From: Mucilaginibacter sp. UBA4741
GTDB taxonomy: Bacteria; Bacteroidota; Bacteroidia; Sphingobacteriales; Sphingobacteriaceae
Direction of reading: 5' to 3'
Assembly: GCA_002403905.1 (NCBI GenBank)
Contig: DHIR01000160.1
Span: 1-23,221, forward strand
Length of the DNA stretch: 23,221 nt
Under the pieces are notes generated by a model. It did not search any database, had not been told where the DNA came from, and was given only the letters and a program-made list of their open reading frames with translations. The position numbers and the translations under genes are program-made. Below are positions 1 through 8,034 of the stretch, piece by piece (position 1 is the stretch's first letter; each line of letters starts with the position of its first letter).

Positions 1-173
1 TTTTAATCGCACAACACGTTAATAATATTAAATAGTTTTTATACATGATTTAAAACAATGTATTTAATTACCCTCTCTTCGGCTTCGCGGAAAAGAGATA
101 TTTATGTACTTGCAATTACCAAAACCACTGCCTATCTTAACATCACCAATATAACCCTCAATCAAAGTAAGTT

Positions 174-1322
174 ATGAAAACCAATATCCGCATTTTTATT
201 GCGCTCTTGTCGGGCGCTGTTATACTATTAGCTGCATCATGGCGGCCGGTTGCAAAAGTAGTCTTTGCTGCAAAACCAGCACCATCTTTAATGAACGGGC
301 GTTATTTATTTGCGGCGGTACCGGGGGTACGAGATTATTTAGGCTATGGCGGCCACGGCTTATTGATATTTGATATCGACCACGGGCATAAGTTTGTAAA
401 ACGTATTTCGTTTAGAGGCTATCACCCTAAAAATGGACAACCCTCAAATATTAAAGGCATCGCGGTAAGCATTCCGCTGCATAGCGTTTATGTAACCACG
501 CTTGAAGGTTTGCAGCGCCTGGATCTGATAACCGGTAAACTGATCTGGGAAAAACCGATCCCCAATGGCTGCGACCGCTTGTCTATTGCTCCTGATGGTA
601 AAACCATGTATCTGCCATCACTGGAGAGCCATTACTGGAACGTTATAGATTGCGAAACAGGCGACATCATTAAACGGTTGGATGGTTTTAACGCATCACA
701 CAATACTATATATGCATTATCGGGTAAGCATGTTTATTTGGCCGATATTAAAAATACAATAGTGAAAATTGCAGATACCAAAACAAATACGGTTACTGCC
801 GAGGTTGGGCCGTTTAGTAATTTTGTAAGGCCATTTACGGTTAACGGCAAAGAGACCCGCATTTTTGTTAACTGTAATGAACTGCTGGGCTTTGAGGTTG
901 GCGATTTAATAACCGGCAAAAAAATAAAGCAAGTTGTAGTTGAAGGTTGGGACAAGGGCAGCGTAAGGCGCCACGGTTGCCCAAGCCATGGTATTGGCCT
1001 AACGCCCGATGAAAAAGAAATTTGGCTAAGTGATGGAGCCAACATGCGTCTGCATATTTTTAGCGGTGTTGAGCCGTACCAGCAATTAACCACCATACCA
1101 CTACAAGATATGCCGGGATGGGTAACATTTACTTTAGATGGTAAATATGCCTATCCATCAAGTGGCGAGGTGATTGATGTAAAGACCCGCAAAATACTAA
1201 CCATACTTAAAGACGAAAACTACAACACGGTTGAAAGCGAAAAACTATTGGAGATTGATTTTAAAGATGGCAAACCCGTAAGGGCGGGCGACCAGTTTGG
1301 ATTAGGAAGGGTGATGGAATAA
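174..1322 (+). CDS. Exported YncE/YVTN-type beta-propeller protein
   Basis: The 382-aa product begins with a basic, then hydrophobic segment (about residues 5-32), a signal peptide or membrane anchor, so the rest should lie in the periplasm. The remainder reads as short beta-strand repeats typical of seven-bladed propellers: 'LDLITGKLIWEKPIP', 'LSIAPDGKTMYLPS', 'GIGLTPDEKEIWLSDG' and 'VTFTLDGKYAYPSS' each carry the strand-turn pattern with a D-G-K or D-E-K turn. This pattern is known from YncE/YVTN and quinoprotein-like propellers. I see no catalytic motif, and no cytochrome or PQQ signature. The ATG at 174 is the first in frame ahead of the hydrophobic segment. Neighbours give no functional hint: the next gene is ruvC after a 300-bp gap. 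Family assignment is fairly safe; substrate and role are unknown. Confidence 0.75.
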   Translation: MKTNIRIFIALLSGAVILLAASWRPVAKVVFAAKPAPSLMNGRYLFAAVPGVRDYLGYGGHGLLIFDIDHGHKFVKRISFRGYHPKNGQPSNIKGIAVSIPLHSVYVTTLEGLQRLDLITGKLIWEKPIPNGCDRLSIAPDGKTMYLPSLESHYWNVIDCETGDIIKRLDGFNASHNTIYALSGKHVYLADIKNTIVKIADTKTNTVTAEVGPFSNFVRPFTVNGKETRIFVNCNELLGFEVGDLITGKKIKQVVVEGWDKGSVRRHGCPSHGIGLTPDEKEIWLSDGANMRLHIFSGVEPYQQLTTIPLQDMPGWVTFTLDGKYAYPSSGEVIDVKTRKILTILKDENYNTVESEKLLEIDFKDGKPVRAGDQFGLGRVME

Positions 1323-1624
1323 GATATTGGGTGTTGCAGAGTGTTCCGCTTCGTTCTGCAGTTATGGTAAAGCAGGGAACGAGTTTGGTCGGGATCATTT
1401 TTTTGGAATTGTGCCGGATGAAATGATGCTGGCGAACTAATACATCATTCAGACCGTGGCGTACAATATTGCAGCGATGCTGGGTAGCGATACTTAACCA
1501 ACAACGCGTAGTGTTGTCCACATCTTAACCCGACAAACAATATTAGTCTTAACTTTATAAAAAAAGTAACAACCTGTTTTCAGGACGAGACAACTCCGGA
1601 ACAAAGTGGAACACCATAGAGAAT
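1323..1624. other. Gene-free stretch between the propeller gene and ruvC
   Basis: I see no convincing gene in these 302 bases. They contain two small hairpins: TGCAGA at about 1334-1339 pairs with TCTGCA about 14 bases later, and ACAAC pairs with GTTGT around 1500-1517. An 86-codon frame is open on the minus strand but resembles no family I know. The higher G+C content and hairpins suggest a dispersed intergenic repeat or a remnant, which the window alone cannot prove. Confidence 0.4.
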
Positions 1625-2200
1625 ATGCAAACAGTAAACACTAAAGAGCGAATAATTTTAGGCATTGACCCCGGCACGGCGGTTATGGGTTATGGGCTGG
1701 TAAAAGAGATCGGCTCGAAAATAGAGCTGATAAGCCTGGGCGTGGTTAAGATGGATAAAATTGACGACCACATGCTGAAGCTGCAACGCATATTTGAAAA
1801 AACTGTTGCCCTTATTGATAACTACAAACCCGATTGCCTGGCAATTGAGGCACCATTCTATGGCAAAAACATACAGGTAATGTTAAAGCTGGGGCGCGCG
1901 CAAGGCGTTGCAATGGCAGCGGCCTTATCGCGCAGTATTGAGGTTACAGAGTACGCGCCACGAAAAATAAAACAATCTATCACGGGCAATGGCAACGCTA
2001 CAAAAGAACAGGTTGCCGCTATGCTGCAAAACCTGCTCAGCTTTAAAGAAACCCCCGATTTTTTAGATGCTACGGATGGACTCGCCGTAGCTGTTTGCCA
2101 CTCTTTCCAAAGGATGCCTACCGGTAAAAGCGGTAGCAAAAAATCATACTCAGGCTGGGATACTTTTGTTAAGGATAATGCTAAGCGGGTGGTTAAATAA
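1625..2200 (+). CDS. ruvC: RuvC, crossover junction endodeoxyribonuclease
   Basis: RuvC is the homodimeric resolvase that cuts Holliday junctions symmetrically, acting with the RuvAB branch-migration motor in the cytoplasm. The 191-aa product has the RNase H-like fold signatures and all four acidic metal ligands in family order: D15 in 'GIDPGTAVMGYG', E75 in 'AIEAPFYGKN', and D148 and D151 in 'DFLDATDGLAVAVCH'. Basic residues expected for junction binding are present ('GRAQGVAMAAA', 'YAPRKIKQSITGNGNATKEQV'). Its length is normal for the family, with a short basic tail ending 'KDNAKRVVK'. The start at 1625 places D15 close to the N-terminus as usual. ruvA and ruvB are not nearby, which is common because ruvC is often unlinked in Bacteroidota. 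Confidence 0.97.
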   Translation: MQTVNTKERIILGIDPGTAVMGYGLVKEIGSKIELISLGVVKMDKIDDHMLKLQRIFEKTVALIDNYKPDCLAIEAPFYGKNIQVMLKLGRAQGVAMAAALSRSIEVTEYAPRKIKQSITGNGNATKEQVAAMLQNLLSFKETPDFLDATDGLAVAVCHSFQRMPTGKSGSKKSYSGWDTFVKDNAKRVVK

Positions 2201-2250
2201 TGTGCAAATGCGTGGATAGGTAGATGTGCAAATGCGTGGATGTGCAAATG
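2200..2250. repeat. Short direct repeat behind ruvC
   Basis: The 18-base unit ATGTGCAAATGCGTGGAT occurs at 2200-2217 and again at 2224-2241, and a partial third copy (ATGTGCAAATG) spans 2240-2250. The first copy overlaps the last base of the ruvC stop codon. I recall such GTGCAAATG-type strings as common intergenic repeats in this family of bacteria; here only the local repetition is demonstrated. Confidence 0.7.
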
Positions 2251-2291
2251 AAATTATAACCCAACACGCTTGGGCATCAGTTTCCTTCCTA

Positions 2292-2323
2292 TTGCAATCA
2301 ATTAAATTTAAATCTTATATTTG
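2292..2323 (+). promoter_or_regulatory. Bacteroidota-type promoter for the 1169-aa protein gene
   Basis: TTG at 2292-2294 is followed after 21 bases by TATATTTG at 2316-2323, a full match to the Bacteroidota sigma-ABfr consensus (-33 TTG, -7 TAnnTTTG). Transcription would begin near 2330. That excludes the in-frame TTG at 2321 as a start codon, because it lies inside the -7 element, and supports the ATG at 2345. Confidence 0.65.
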
Positions 2324-2344
2324 ATCATACCTAATGCCTATCGT

Positions 2345-5300
2345 ATGAAAAACATCTGCCAATTATTATTCTTTACAATTTTTTTGCTTGCGTCTGACCG
2401 AGTATTTGCTCAGGAAGGCTATACAGTATCCGGAGTAGTCATTAATGAAAAAGGAGAGCCGCAGAAAGACGCGACCGTTTTCATAGGCGGTTCAGAACGC
2501 GTGATGCCTACTGACGAAAATGGCAGGTTCAATTTCACCAGTATCCTTTCAGGAACCTATCAGCTTTCTGTACAGTTGCTGGGTTACGCTCCTCTAACAC
2601 GAAATGTTATCGTGAAAAATTCGCCTGTCAAAGTTGACATGCAGCTACAGCAAAAAACCATCAAGCTCGAACAGGTAAACATAGGGAAAAAGAATGCCTC
2701 AGAAAAAAACTTAAAGGTGTTTAAGGAAAAGTTCCTGGGTCAATCGGCCAATGCAAAACAATGTGTGATCCTCAATCCTGAGATCATCAACTTTAGCACA
2801 AAAAAAGGACAACTATTTGCCGATGCCGATAACTTTTTGATCATAGAAAACAAGAGGCTGGGGTACCGCCTTCATTACTTGCTGAATGGGTTTAGTTATA
2901 CCCATACTGAAGGCACTGTTTCTTACCACGGCGAATGCAGTTTTGAGGAACTCGACGGAAATGTTAAACAAAAAAAGCAATGGGCCAAAAATCGTTTGGA
3001 GGCCTATCAAGGTTCATTTATGCATTTTTTACGCTCGGTATACGCTAATAACACTTTGGAGAATGGTTTTATCACAAAACCAGTGGACGGCTATGCAACA
3101 TTAAAATATGATACTACTACTATCCGACTTCCGGATAGAGTGATCATAGGGGATCGCCCGGTGATGTTCGACTCTCTGATTACAGCTATAGATTCCAATT
3201 TCATGTCGTTTAAGTTCAGACAGCAATTATATGTTATTTATAATCCCAAAATAGCAGCACGCTTTAAAGCAAACAAATCTGACCTGCAACAAAGTATCAC
3301 TGTCGACCAAAAGGGATCGGTGTTAAGGCTTGCGACCGACCAGTCCATTATCGATAAAAAAGGCAGCTATACAGATTATCGAGATTTTTTTATCCACGGC
3401 TATTGGGCCACTGCCCGGGTAGGCGACCAGTTGCCGGTTGAATATAAACCACCTGTAGCCGAAATTCCCAGCCGGGTTATCGCTACTAACCCGCTGCTCA
3501 TTTCTTTGCAAAAATGGACGGATAGTATCCCGCAGGAGAAAGCCTATCTGCACCTGGATAAGCCCTATTATGTGCCCGGTGACACCATTTGGTTTAAAGG
3601 CTATTTGACCAGCGGCAGCAGGCACCAGCTATCACCAATAAGCGGTGCCGTTTATGTCGATCTGATAAACGAACAAAATCAACCCGTAAAAACGTTGAAG
3701 TTGCCGGTTGACTCGGGAACTGTTGCGGGCGACTTGATATTGGACGATTATGTTAAAGCAGGAAGCTACCGCATACGGGCCTACACCCAATGGATGCGCA
3801 ATGCCGGCGAAGATTATTTCTTTGACCGGACATTTACTATAGGCAACCCTTTACACTCCGAAAAAGAAAAAAAACATCCAAAACCATTATTACAACAACC
3901 AGATGTACAATTTTTCCCTGAGGGCGGAAATCTGGTCAATAATATCACTTCGCGTGTTGGCTTTAAGGCGGTTGGCAGCAACGGCTTGGGGGTAGTCATT
4001 GGCGGTAGTGTAACTGATAACGAAAATATCGAAGTAGCGCGACTTAACACTTTGCACGCGGGCATGGGCAATTTTTTATTAAAACCTTTGCCTGGTAAAA
4101 CCTATACTGCCCATATCAAATTTGCCGATAGTACCACTAAAAATATTGCTCTGCCCATGGCTTTAAATGAAGGCTATGTACTTAATGTTTATCAGCCAAA
4201 TAAAGACAGCATTTTAGTGCGCATACAGGCTTCGGCAACTTTACAGCATTCAACTGTCAATCTCATTGCCCATAGCAGTGGTGAAGTGATTTTTACATCG
4301 CAGGTAGCCATAAATGATGTAATGACATCACTTTGGATAGACAAGAAATCATTTCCAAGCGGCATAGCACAGTTTACTATTTTCGACACCAAAAACGAGC
4401 CGCTGAATGAGCGCATTGCATTTATTAAAAATAACGACTACATGCAATTAGCCATTAAAACCAATAAGGCGCTGTATAAAAGTAAAGAACATGTGCAACT
4501 GGAGTTAGACGCTAAAGGAAGTGAGGGCACACCGGTCGCCGCAAATTTCTCAATAGCGGTGATCGATGAAAGTACGGTACCTGTTGATGAAAGTGCGGAG
4601 AGCCCCATCTTTTCTAATATATTGTTAACCTCAGATCTTAAAGGTTACATTGAAAAACCTAATTATTACTTCACCGCAGATTCTGACAAAATAAACAAAG
4701 CCTTAGATAACCTGATGCTGACTCAAGGCTATCGCAGGTTTGAATGGAAGTTATTAGATAGCGTAGTGAAAGCTAAACCCATATTTAAGGCAGAGGGCTT
4801 GACGACTACAATTTCTGGCCTGGTGACAGATCTGCAACATCGGGCCTTGCCAAATGCCAATGTATTATTGGTGTCAACAAATGCGCGGATTAACAAAGCG
4901 ACCACTGCCGATGCCAATGGCAGATTTAGGTTTGATAAATTATCATTTCCTGATAGCGCAAAATTTGCAGTTCAAGCCAGAGCCGCGAAAAACAGTGATC
5001 ACGCTATTATTATTTTAGACAGCATCCCCAAGATAAAGATCACCGCTAAACAAAACTTGGCAGATATAAATATCATAAAAGCCAATTTACAAAAAGCCGA
5101 AGATAATGGTACGCCAATAAAGTTAACAGGCCACATACTCAAACAGGTAAACATTAAGGCCACCAGGATTGACAATGACCCCAATATATCTCTGCAGGGG
5201 CCGGTCAAATTACCGGATGAAGAATCAGCAGACAAAATCATTACTGTGCCCGAAAACGAACCTGCTCTTACGCTGGCGGCGTTCTTGCAGGCCACAGTGC

Positions 5301-5854
5301 CAGGCGTAGCTGTCGTAGTTGATGATCACGGATTAACGGGCTTGGTTGAGCTGAAACCATCGGTTAACTCGGGCCTCAACTCAACGACACATGATATTTT
5401 AGGTATTGTTTTAGACGGTAGGTCAATATCAACCAAAGAAGAAAAAAGTGACATTTTGACCCTTGAAGTTTTACCACAAGACGTAGAAAAAATATTGGTG
5501 GTACGTACCAATCTTGCTATGGTTAATTTGTTTGGCAAGGCAATATTCATTATTACCAAATCGCCAGCTGCACGCAAACAATACAATCCAAGTATCGCAA
5601 ACATCTCACCTAAAGGTTATAACAAAGTGCGCCAGTTTTATTCTCCACATTATAACCGGCCAGATAGTGAAGGCAATAAGCCCGACCTGCGTACAACCAT
5701 TTACTGGAACCCATACGTTAACACGGATGCAATGGGCAAAGCCAGCCTTGACTTCTTTAACGCCGACGGCCCCGGGACCTATCGAGTGGTGGTGGAAGGC
5801 ATTAACGCCGCCGGTGAGCTAGGTAGGCTGGTTTATACCTATACAGTTGAGTGA
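2345..5854 (+). CDS. Secreted multidomain protein: CarboxypepD_reg, macroglobulin-like repeats and TonB-plug-like domain
   Basis: The product is 1169 aa from the ATG at 2345. Residues 1-22 form a signal peptide with a likely cleavage in 'DRVFA|QEG'. Residues about 24-105 are a CarboxypepD_reg-like beta-sandwich ('VSGVVINEKGEPQKDATVFI', 'DENGRFNF'). Residues about 125-385 match a domain often seen behind it in Bacteroidota ('FLGQSANAKQCVILNPE', 'LGYRLHYLLNGFSY', 'WAKNRLEAYQGSFMHFL'). From about 393 a macroglobulin MG2-like part begins ('IPQEKAYLHLDKPYYVPGDT'), followed by further beta domains. A second CarboxypepD-like fold lies near 815-880 and a TonB-plug-like stretch near 980-1085. The C-terminal part ('TTIYWNPYV', 'DGPGTYRVVVEG') also looks macroglobulin-like. 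There is no beta-barrel and no thioester motif. The gene at 20869 is a paralogue that starts only at the macroglobulin part. The protein probably acts in the outer membrane or periplasm; its function is unknown. Confidence 0.85.
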   Translation: MKNICQLLFFTIFLLASDRVFAQEGYTVSGVVINEKGEPQKDATVFIGGSERVMPTDENGRFNFTSILSGTYQLSVQLLGYAPLTRNVIVKNSPVKVDMQLQQKTIKLEQVNIGKKNASEKNLKVFKEKFLGQSANAKQCVILNPEIINFSTKKGQLFADADNFLIIENKRLGYRLHYLLNGFSYTHTEGTVSYHGECSFEELDGNVKQKKQWAKNRLEAYQGSFMHFLRSVYANNTLENGFITKPVDGYATLKYDTTTIRLPDRVIIGDRPVMFDSLITAIDSNFMSFKFRQQLYVIYNPKIAARFKANKSDLQQSITVDQKGSVLRLATDQSIIDKKGSYTDYRDFFIHGYWATARVGDQLPVEYKPPVAEIPSRVIATNPLLISLQKWTDSIPQEKAYLHLDKPYYVPGDTIWFKGYLTSGSRHQLSPISGAVYVDLINEQNQPVKTLKLPVDSGTVAGDLILDDYVKAGSYRIRAYTQWMRNAGEDYFFDRTFTIGNPLHSEKEKKHPKPLLQQPDVQFFPEGGNLVNNITSRVGFKAVGSNGLGVVIGGSVTDNENIEVARLNTLHAGMGNFLLKPLPGKTYTAHIKFADSTTKNIALPMALNEGYVLNVYQPNKDSILVRIQASATLQHSTVNLIAHSSGEVIFTSQVAINDVMTSLWIDKKSFPSGIAQFTIFDTKNEPLNERIAFIKNNDYMQLAIKTNKALYKSKEHVQLELDAKGSEGTPVAANFSIAVIDESTVPVDESAESPIFSNILLTSDLKGYIEKPNYYFTADSDKINKALDNLMLTQGYRRFEWKLLDSVVKAKPIFKAEGLTTTISGLVTDLQHRALPNANVLLVSTNARINKATTADANGRFRFDKLSFPDSAKFAVQARAAKNSDHAIIILDSIPKIKITAKQNLADINIIKANLQKAEDNGTPIKLTGHILKQVNIKATRIDNDPNISLQGPVKLPDEESADKIITVPENEPALTLAAFLQATVPGVAVVVDDHGLTGLVELKPSVNSGLNSTTHDILGIVLDGRSISTKEEKSDILTLEVLPQDVEKILVVRTNLAMVNLFGKAIFIITKSPAARKQYNPSIANISPKGYNKVRQFYSPHYNRPDSEGNKPDLRTTIYWNPYVNTDAMGKASLDFFNADGPGTYRVVVEGINAAGELGRLVYTYTVE

Positions 5855-5860
5855 TGTAGT

Positions 5861-5891
5861 ATGCGGGTTTTTAAAGAGAGAAACCGCGCAT
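5861..5891 (+). terminator. Hairpin just behind the 1169-aa protein gene
   Basis: ATGCGGGTTT at 5861-5870 can pair with AAACCGCGCAT at 5881-5891 with one bulge, 7 bases after the stop codon. No T-run follows, so it may be a processing or stability hairpin rather than a full intrinsic terminator. Confidence 0.35.
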
Positions 5892-6031
5892 TCCCGCCGC
5901 TATTTATTCGTCCCTTTTGTAAATCGCCTGTTACAATAGAAAAATAGGTGATTTTTATTTAATTCAGGGGCAACCTATCCGCATGCTAACCCGTCATCAC
6001 TATAACAATAGAAAGATGTACAGGTAAAAAC

Positions 6032-6952
6032 GTGAACGCGGCAAGAGAAAACATATTAGCTACACTGGCTTATTTTGATATATTCAAGTATCCGCTAACC
6101 AGCGGAGAGATCTATTTATTTCTAAAAAATAAATATGATCAGAATGATTTCGAACTTGCCCTTAAATATTTAGTTGCCAGCCAATCTATTTACCAGTTTA
6201 GCAATTTTTATACTTTACGTAACGACCACGAGCTAATAGTCCGCAGATATATTGGCAACCAAAAAGCTGCCGATCTAATTAAAATTGCGGTAAAAGTTGG
6301 CGATATGCTGATAAAATTCCCTTATGTACGCGGCATTGCTATATCTGGTTCGTTATCAAAAAACTTCGCTGATGAAAATTCTGATATCGATCTGTTTATT
6401 ATCACTGCCAAAAACCGTTTGTGGATAGCACGTACTTTAATGCATGCCTTTAAAAAATTAACTTATTTGGTAAATAAGCAGGATTACTTTTGCATGAATT
6501 ATTATATAGACGAGGACCAACTGGAGATAAAAGAAAAAACCATTTATACCGCTATTGAAGTGGTAACGCTTATCCCCCTACAAGGCGATAACGTGATAGA
6601 GCAATTTTATGCAGTCAACGGTTGGACACGCGAATACCTGCCCAATAAAATTATGCGCATATCATCGGCAAAGCCGTTGAAACCAACGCTTTTTAAGTTA
6701 GTAATAGAAAAAATACTGGATAACCGCTTTGGCAATGCTATTGATAATATATTGATGAAAATAACTGCCGGCAGATGGCTTAAAAAAACCGAGTCGAAAA
6801 AACTCAATTCAAAAGGCGCTATCATGAGCATGGATACCGGCAAGCATTATGCTAAACCAGATCCCGGAAACTTCCAGGCCAAACTGCTTGAACAATACCA
6901 GCAAAAAATATCGCAGATATTGGTTGTCCCTGAAAACTTATTGGCTAATTAA
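6032..6952 (+). CDS. Nucleotidyltransferase-fold protein with N-terminal winged-helix-like part
   Basis: The product is 306 aa. Residues about 5-65 look like a winged helix ('ILATLAYFDIFKYPLTSGEI'). Residues 101-125 carry the nucleotidyltransferase core: G106-S107 in 'AISGSLSKN', then D118 and D120 in 'ENSDIDLFII'. This is the GS...DxD pattern that binds nucleotide and metal in the Pol-beta-like superfamily. A basic helical part follows ('RLWIARTLMHAFKKL'). The natural substrate is unknown; this type occurs near surface-polysaccharide genes in Bacteroidota, but no glycosyltransferase is visible here. The start is GTG at 6032, because the only nearby upstream ATG (6016) is out of frame and stops at once. 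The minus-strand methyltransferase gene ends 58 bases downstream (convergent). Confidence 0.75.
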   Translation: MNAARENILATLAYFDIFKYPLTSGEIYLFLKNKYDQNDFELALKYLVASQSIYQFSNFYTLRNDHELIVRRYIGNQKAADLIKIAVKVGDMLIKFPYVRGIAISGSLSKNFADENSDIDLFIITAKNRLWIARTLMHAFKKLTYLVNKQDYFCMNYYIDEDQLEIKEKTIYTAIEVVTLIPLQGDNVIEQFYAVNGWTREYLPNKIMRISSAKPLKPTLFKLVIEKILDNRFGNAIDNILMKITAGRWLKKTESKKLNSKGAIMSMDTGKHYAKPDPGNFQAKLLEQYQQKISQILVVPENLLAN

Positions 6953-7010
6953 AGATTTAACGATTTATTTCTGTTAGAATAATAACCGCATACCATACAG
7001 GCTATGATTC

Positions 7011-7745
7011 TTACTTACTGATAGCAACCCAATAAAACGGGTCTTTCCTGAACAAGCGGTTCAACAAGCCTGTAGGGTTAAACATTACCCGGTAATTAAA
7101 GCCCCAAAATTCACTTATATCATGGTGAAAGTAATGATCGGCCATGGCAGGGATGCCCATATCTTTATAATAGCTGCGGCAGCGCTCGGCAGCTATAGCT
7201 GCACCGTCCGGATCATAAAAAGGGGTATCAATGATATGTACTTCGCCGCCCCGGTTTAATAGACTCTCGGCCTGGCGCAAAACAGCCACTACCGATGGAA
7301 AGTATTGTAAAGATGCTGCAAAAACAACGATATCAAATTTGTCCTCATCAAAAGTATTTTCATTAAAGCTATCGTATACAAACTCCAGGTTTACTTTCCT
7401 AAATACCCTGCTTGCCTGGTTAATTTCGGCCTGGTTAATATCAAGGCCGGCTACGTACGTTTTAGGCAGATCGGCCATTTTTGATGCGAGCCAGCCGTTA
7501 CCACAGCCTACTTCTAGGATTCTTAAAAACTTGCGCTTTTTATTTAAATAAGCCAGCAACCTATCGGCAGAATGTTTGCGTATTTCCCATTCGAGTGAGT
7601 TGGGGCCAAAATCAGGCAATCCTTTTATTTGCAGATCGGTGTATACCTTTTTTTCGGATTCTCTTACGGCACAATACAATTCCTCAAAATCCGGCTTGCG
7701 AGATTTTACACGATTAATTCCTTTATTTTGAATAATTATATCCAA
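7011..7745 (-). CDS. Class I SAM-dependent methyltransferase
   Basis: The 244-aa product has a clear Rossmann-type SAM-binding core: motif I 'ILEVGCGNGWLA' (residues about 77-87), the acidic residue D102 at the end of strand 2 ('VAGLDINQAEI') that binds the ribose, motif II-like 'FDIVVFAASLQYFPS', and 'LLNRGGEVHIIDTPFY'. These place it in the Methyltransf_11/25-like group of small-molecule or sugar methyltransferases. No specificity-determining feature can be read. The N-terminal 70 residues are helical and basic and may form a lid or substrate domain. Its start at 7745 faces the methyltransferase gene at 8035 across a hairpin-rich 289-base gap. Its 3' end converges on the nucleotidyltransferase gene, and a shared role is possible but unproven. 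Confidence 0.85.
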   Translation of the reverse strand: MDIIIQNKGINRVKSRKPDFEELYCAVRESEKKVYTDLQIKGLPDFGPNSLEWEIRKHSADRLLAYLNKKRKFLRILEVGCGNGWLASKMADLPKTYVAGLDINQAEINQASRVFRKVNLEFVYDSFNENTFDEDKFDIVVFAASLQYFPSVVAVLRQAESLLNRGGEVHIIDTPFYDPDGAAIAAERCRSYYKDMGIPAMADHYFHHDISEFWGFNYRVMFNPTGLLNRLFRKDPFYWVAISK

Positions 7746-8034
7746 TGGTAATTTTATTTGTATGGGGTATTAAATACATGCTTTTTTTGCTTCGCCGGTA
7801 AAACTAAATAGTGACGGATTTCCATCCATCACTATTTGAGAGAAACTAAAATCTACAATTACACAATTATCGAAACAGTTACGCCCCATACTAACCAAAG
7901 GTTGCCCATTACCCGAAATAAATTACCGGGGCAACCTTTACAAATAGCCCCCCGTAATTGATTATATAATGTTTAAAAACATTGTAGACATCAATTTGTA
8001 ATTTCTTTTATAAATCTTTTAAAACTATTTATCT
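7746..8034. promoter_or_regulatory. Divergent intergenic region with several hairpins
   Basis: This gap between two divergent methyltransferase genes holds four inverted repeats. AAATAGTGA (7806-7814) pairs perfectly with TCACTATTT (7829-7837), enclosing a further GGAT/ATCC stem. GGTTGCCC (7900-7907) pairs with GGGCAACC (7929-7936). AATTAC plus GGGG (7921-7931) pairs with CCCC plus GTAATT (7949-7959), overlapping the previous 3' arm, so these two folds exclude one another. AATGTTT/AAACATT lies at 7968-7983. I see no full-consensus promoter. Operators or a structured leader of the 8035 gene are both possible. Confidence 0.5.

Noticed and set aside
71..98. Terminator hairpin at the left edge (TCTCTT/AAGAGA)
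   Set aside because: Only a 6-bp stem with a long loop and no T-run; too weak to call.
1261..1521. 86-codon open frame on the minus strand
   Set aside because: No family resemblance, no promoter, and it overlaps the end of the propeller gene; more likely chance.
2321..2344. TTG start giving eight extra residues for the 1169-aa protein
   Set aside because: The TTG is part of the -7 promoter element, and the extra residues would precede a well-formed signal peptide that starts at ATG 2345.
2345..5854. TonB-dependent outer-membrane receptor
   Set aside because: The plug-like stretch is followed by fewer than 100 residues, so there is no 22-strand barrel.
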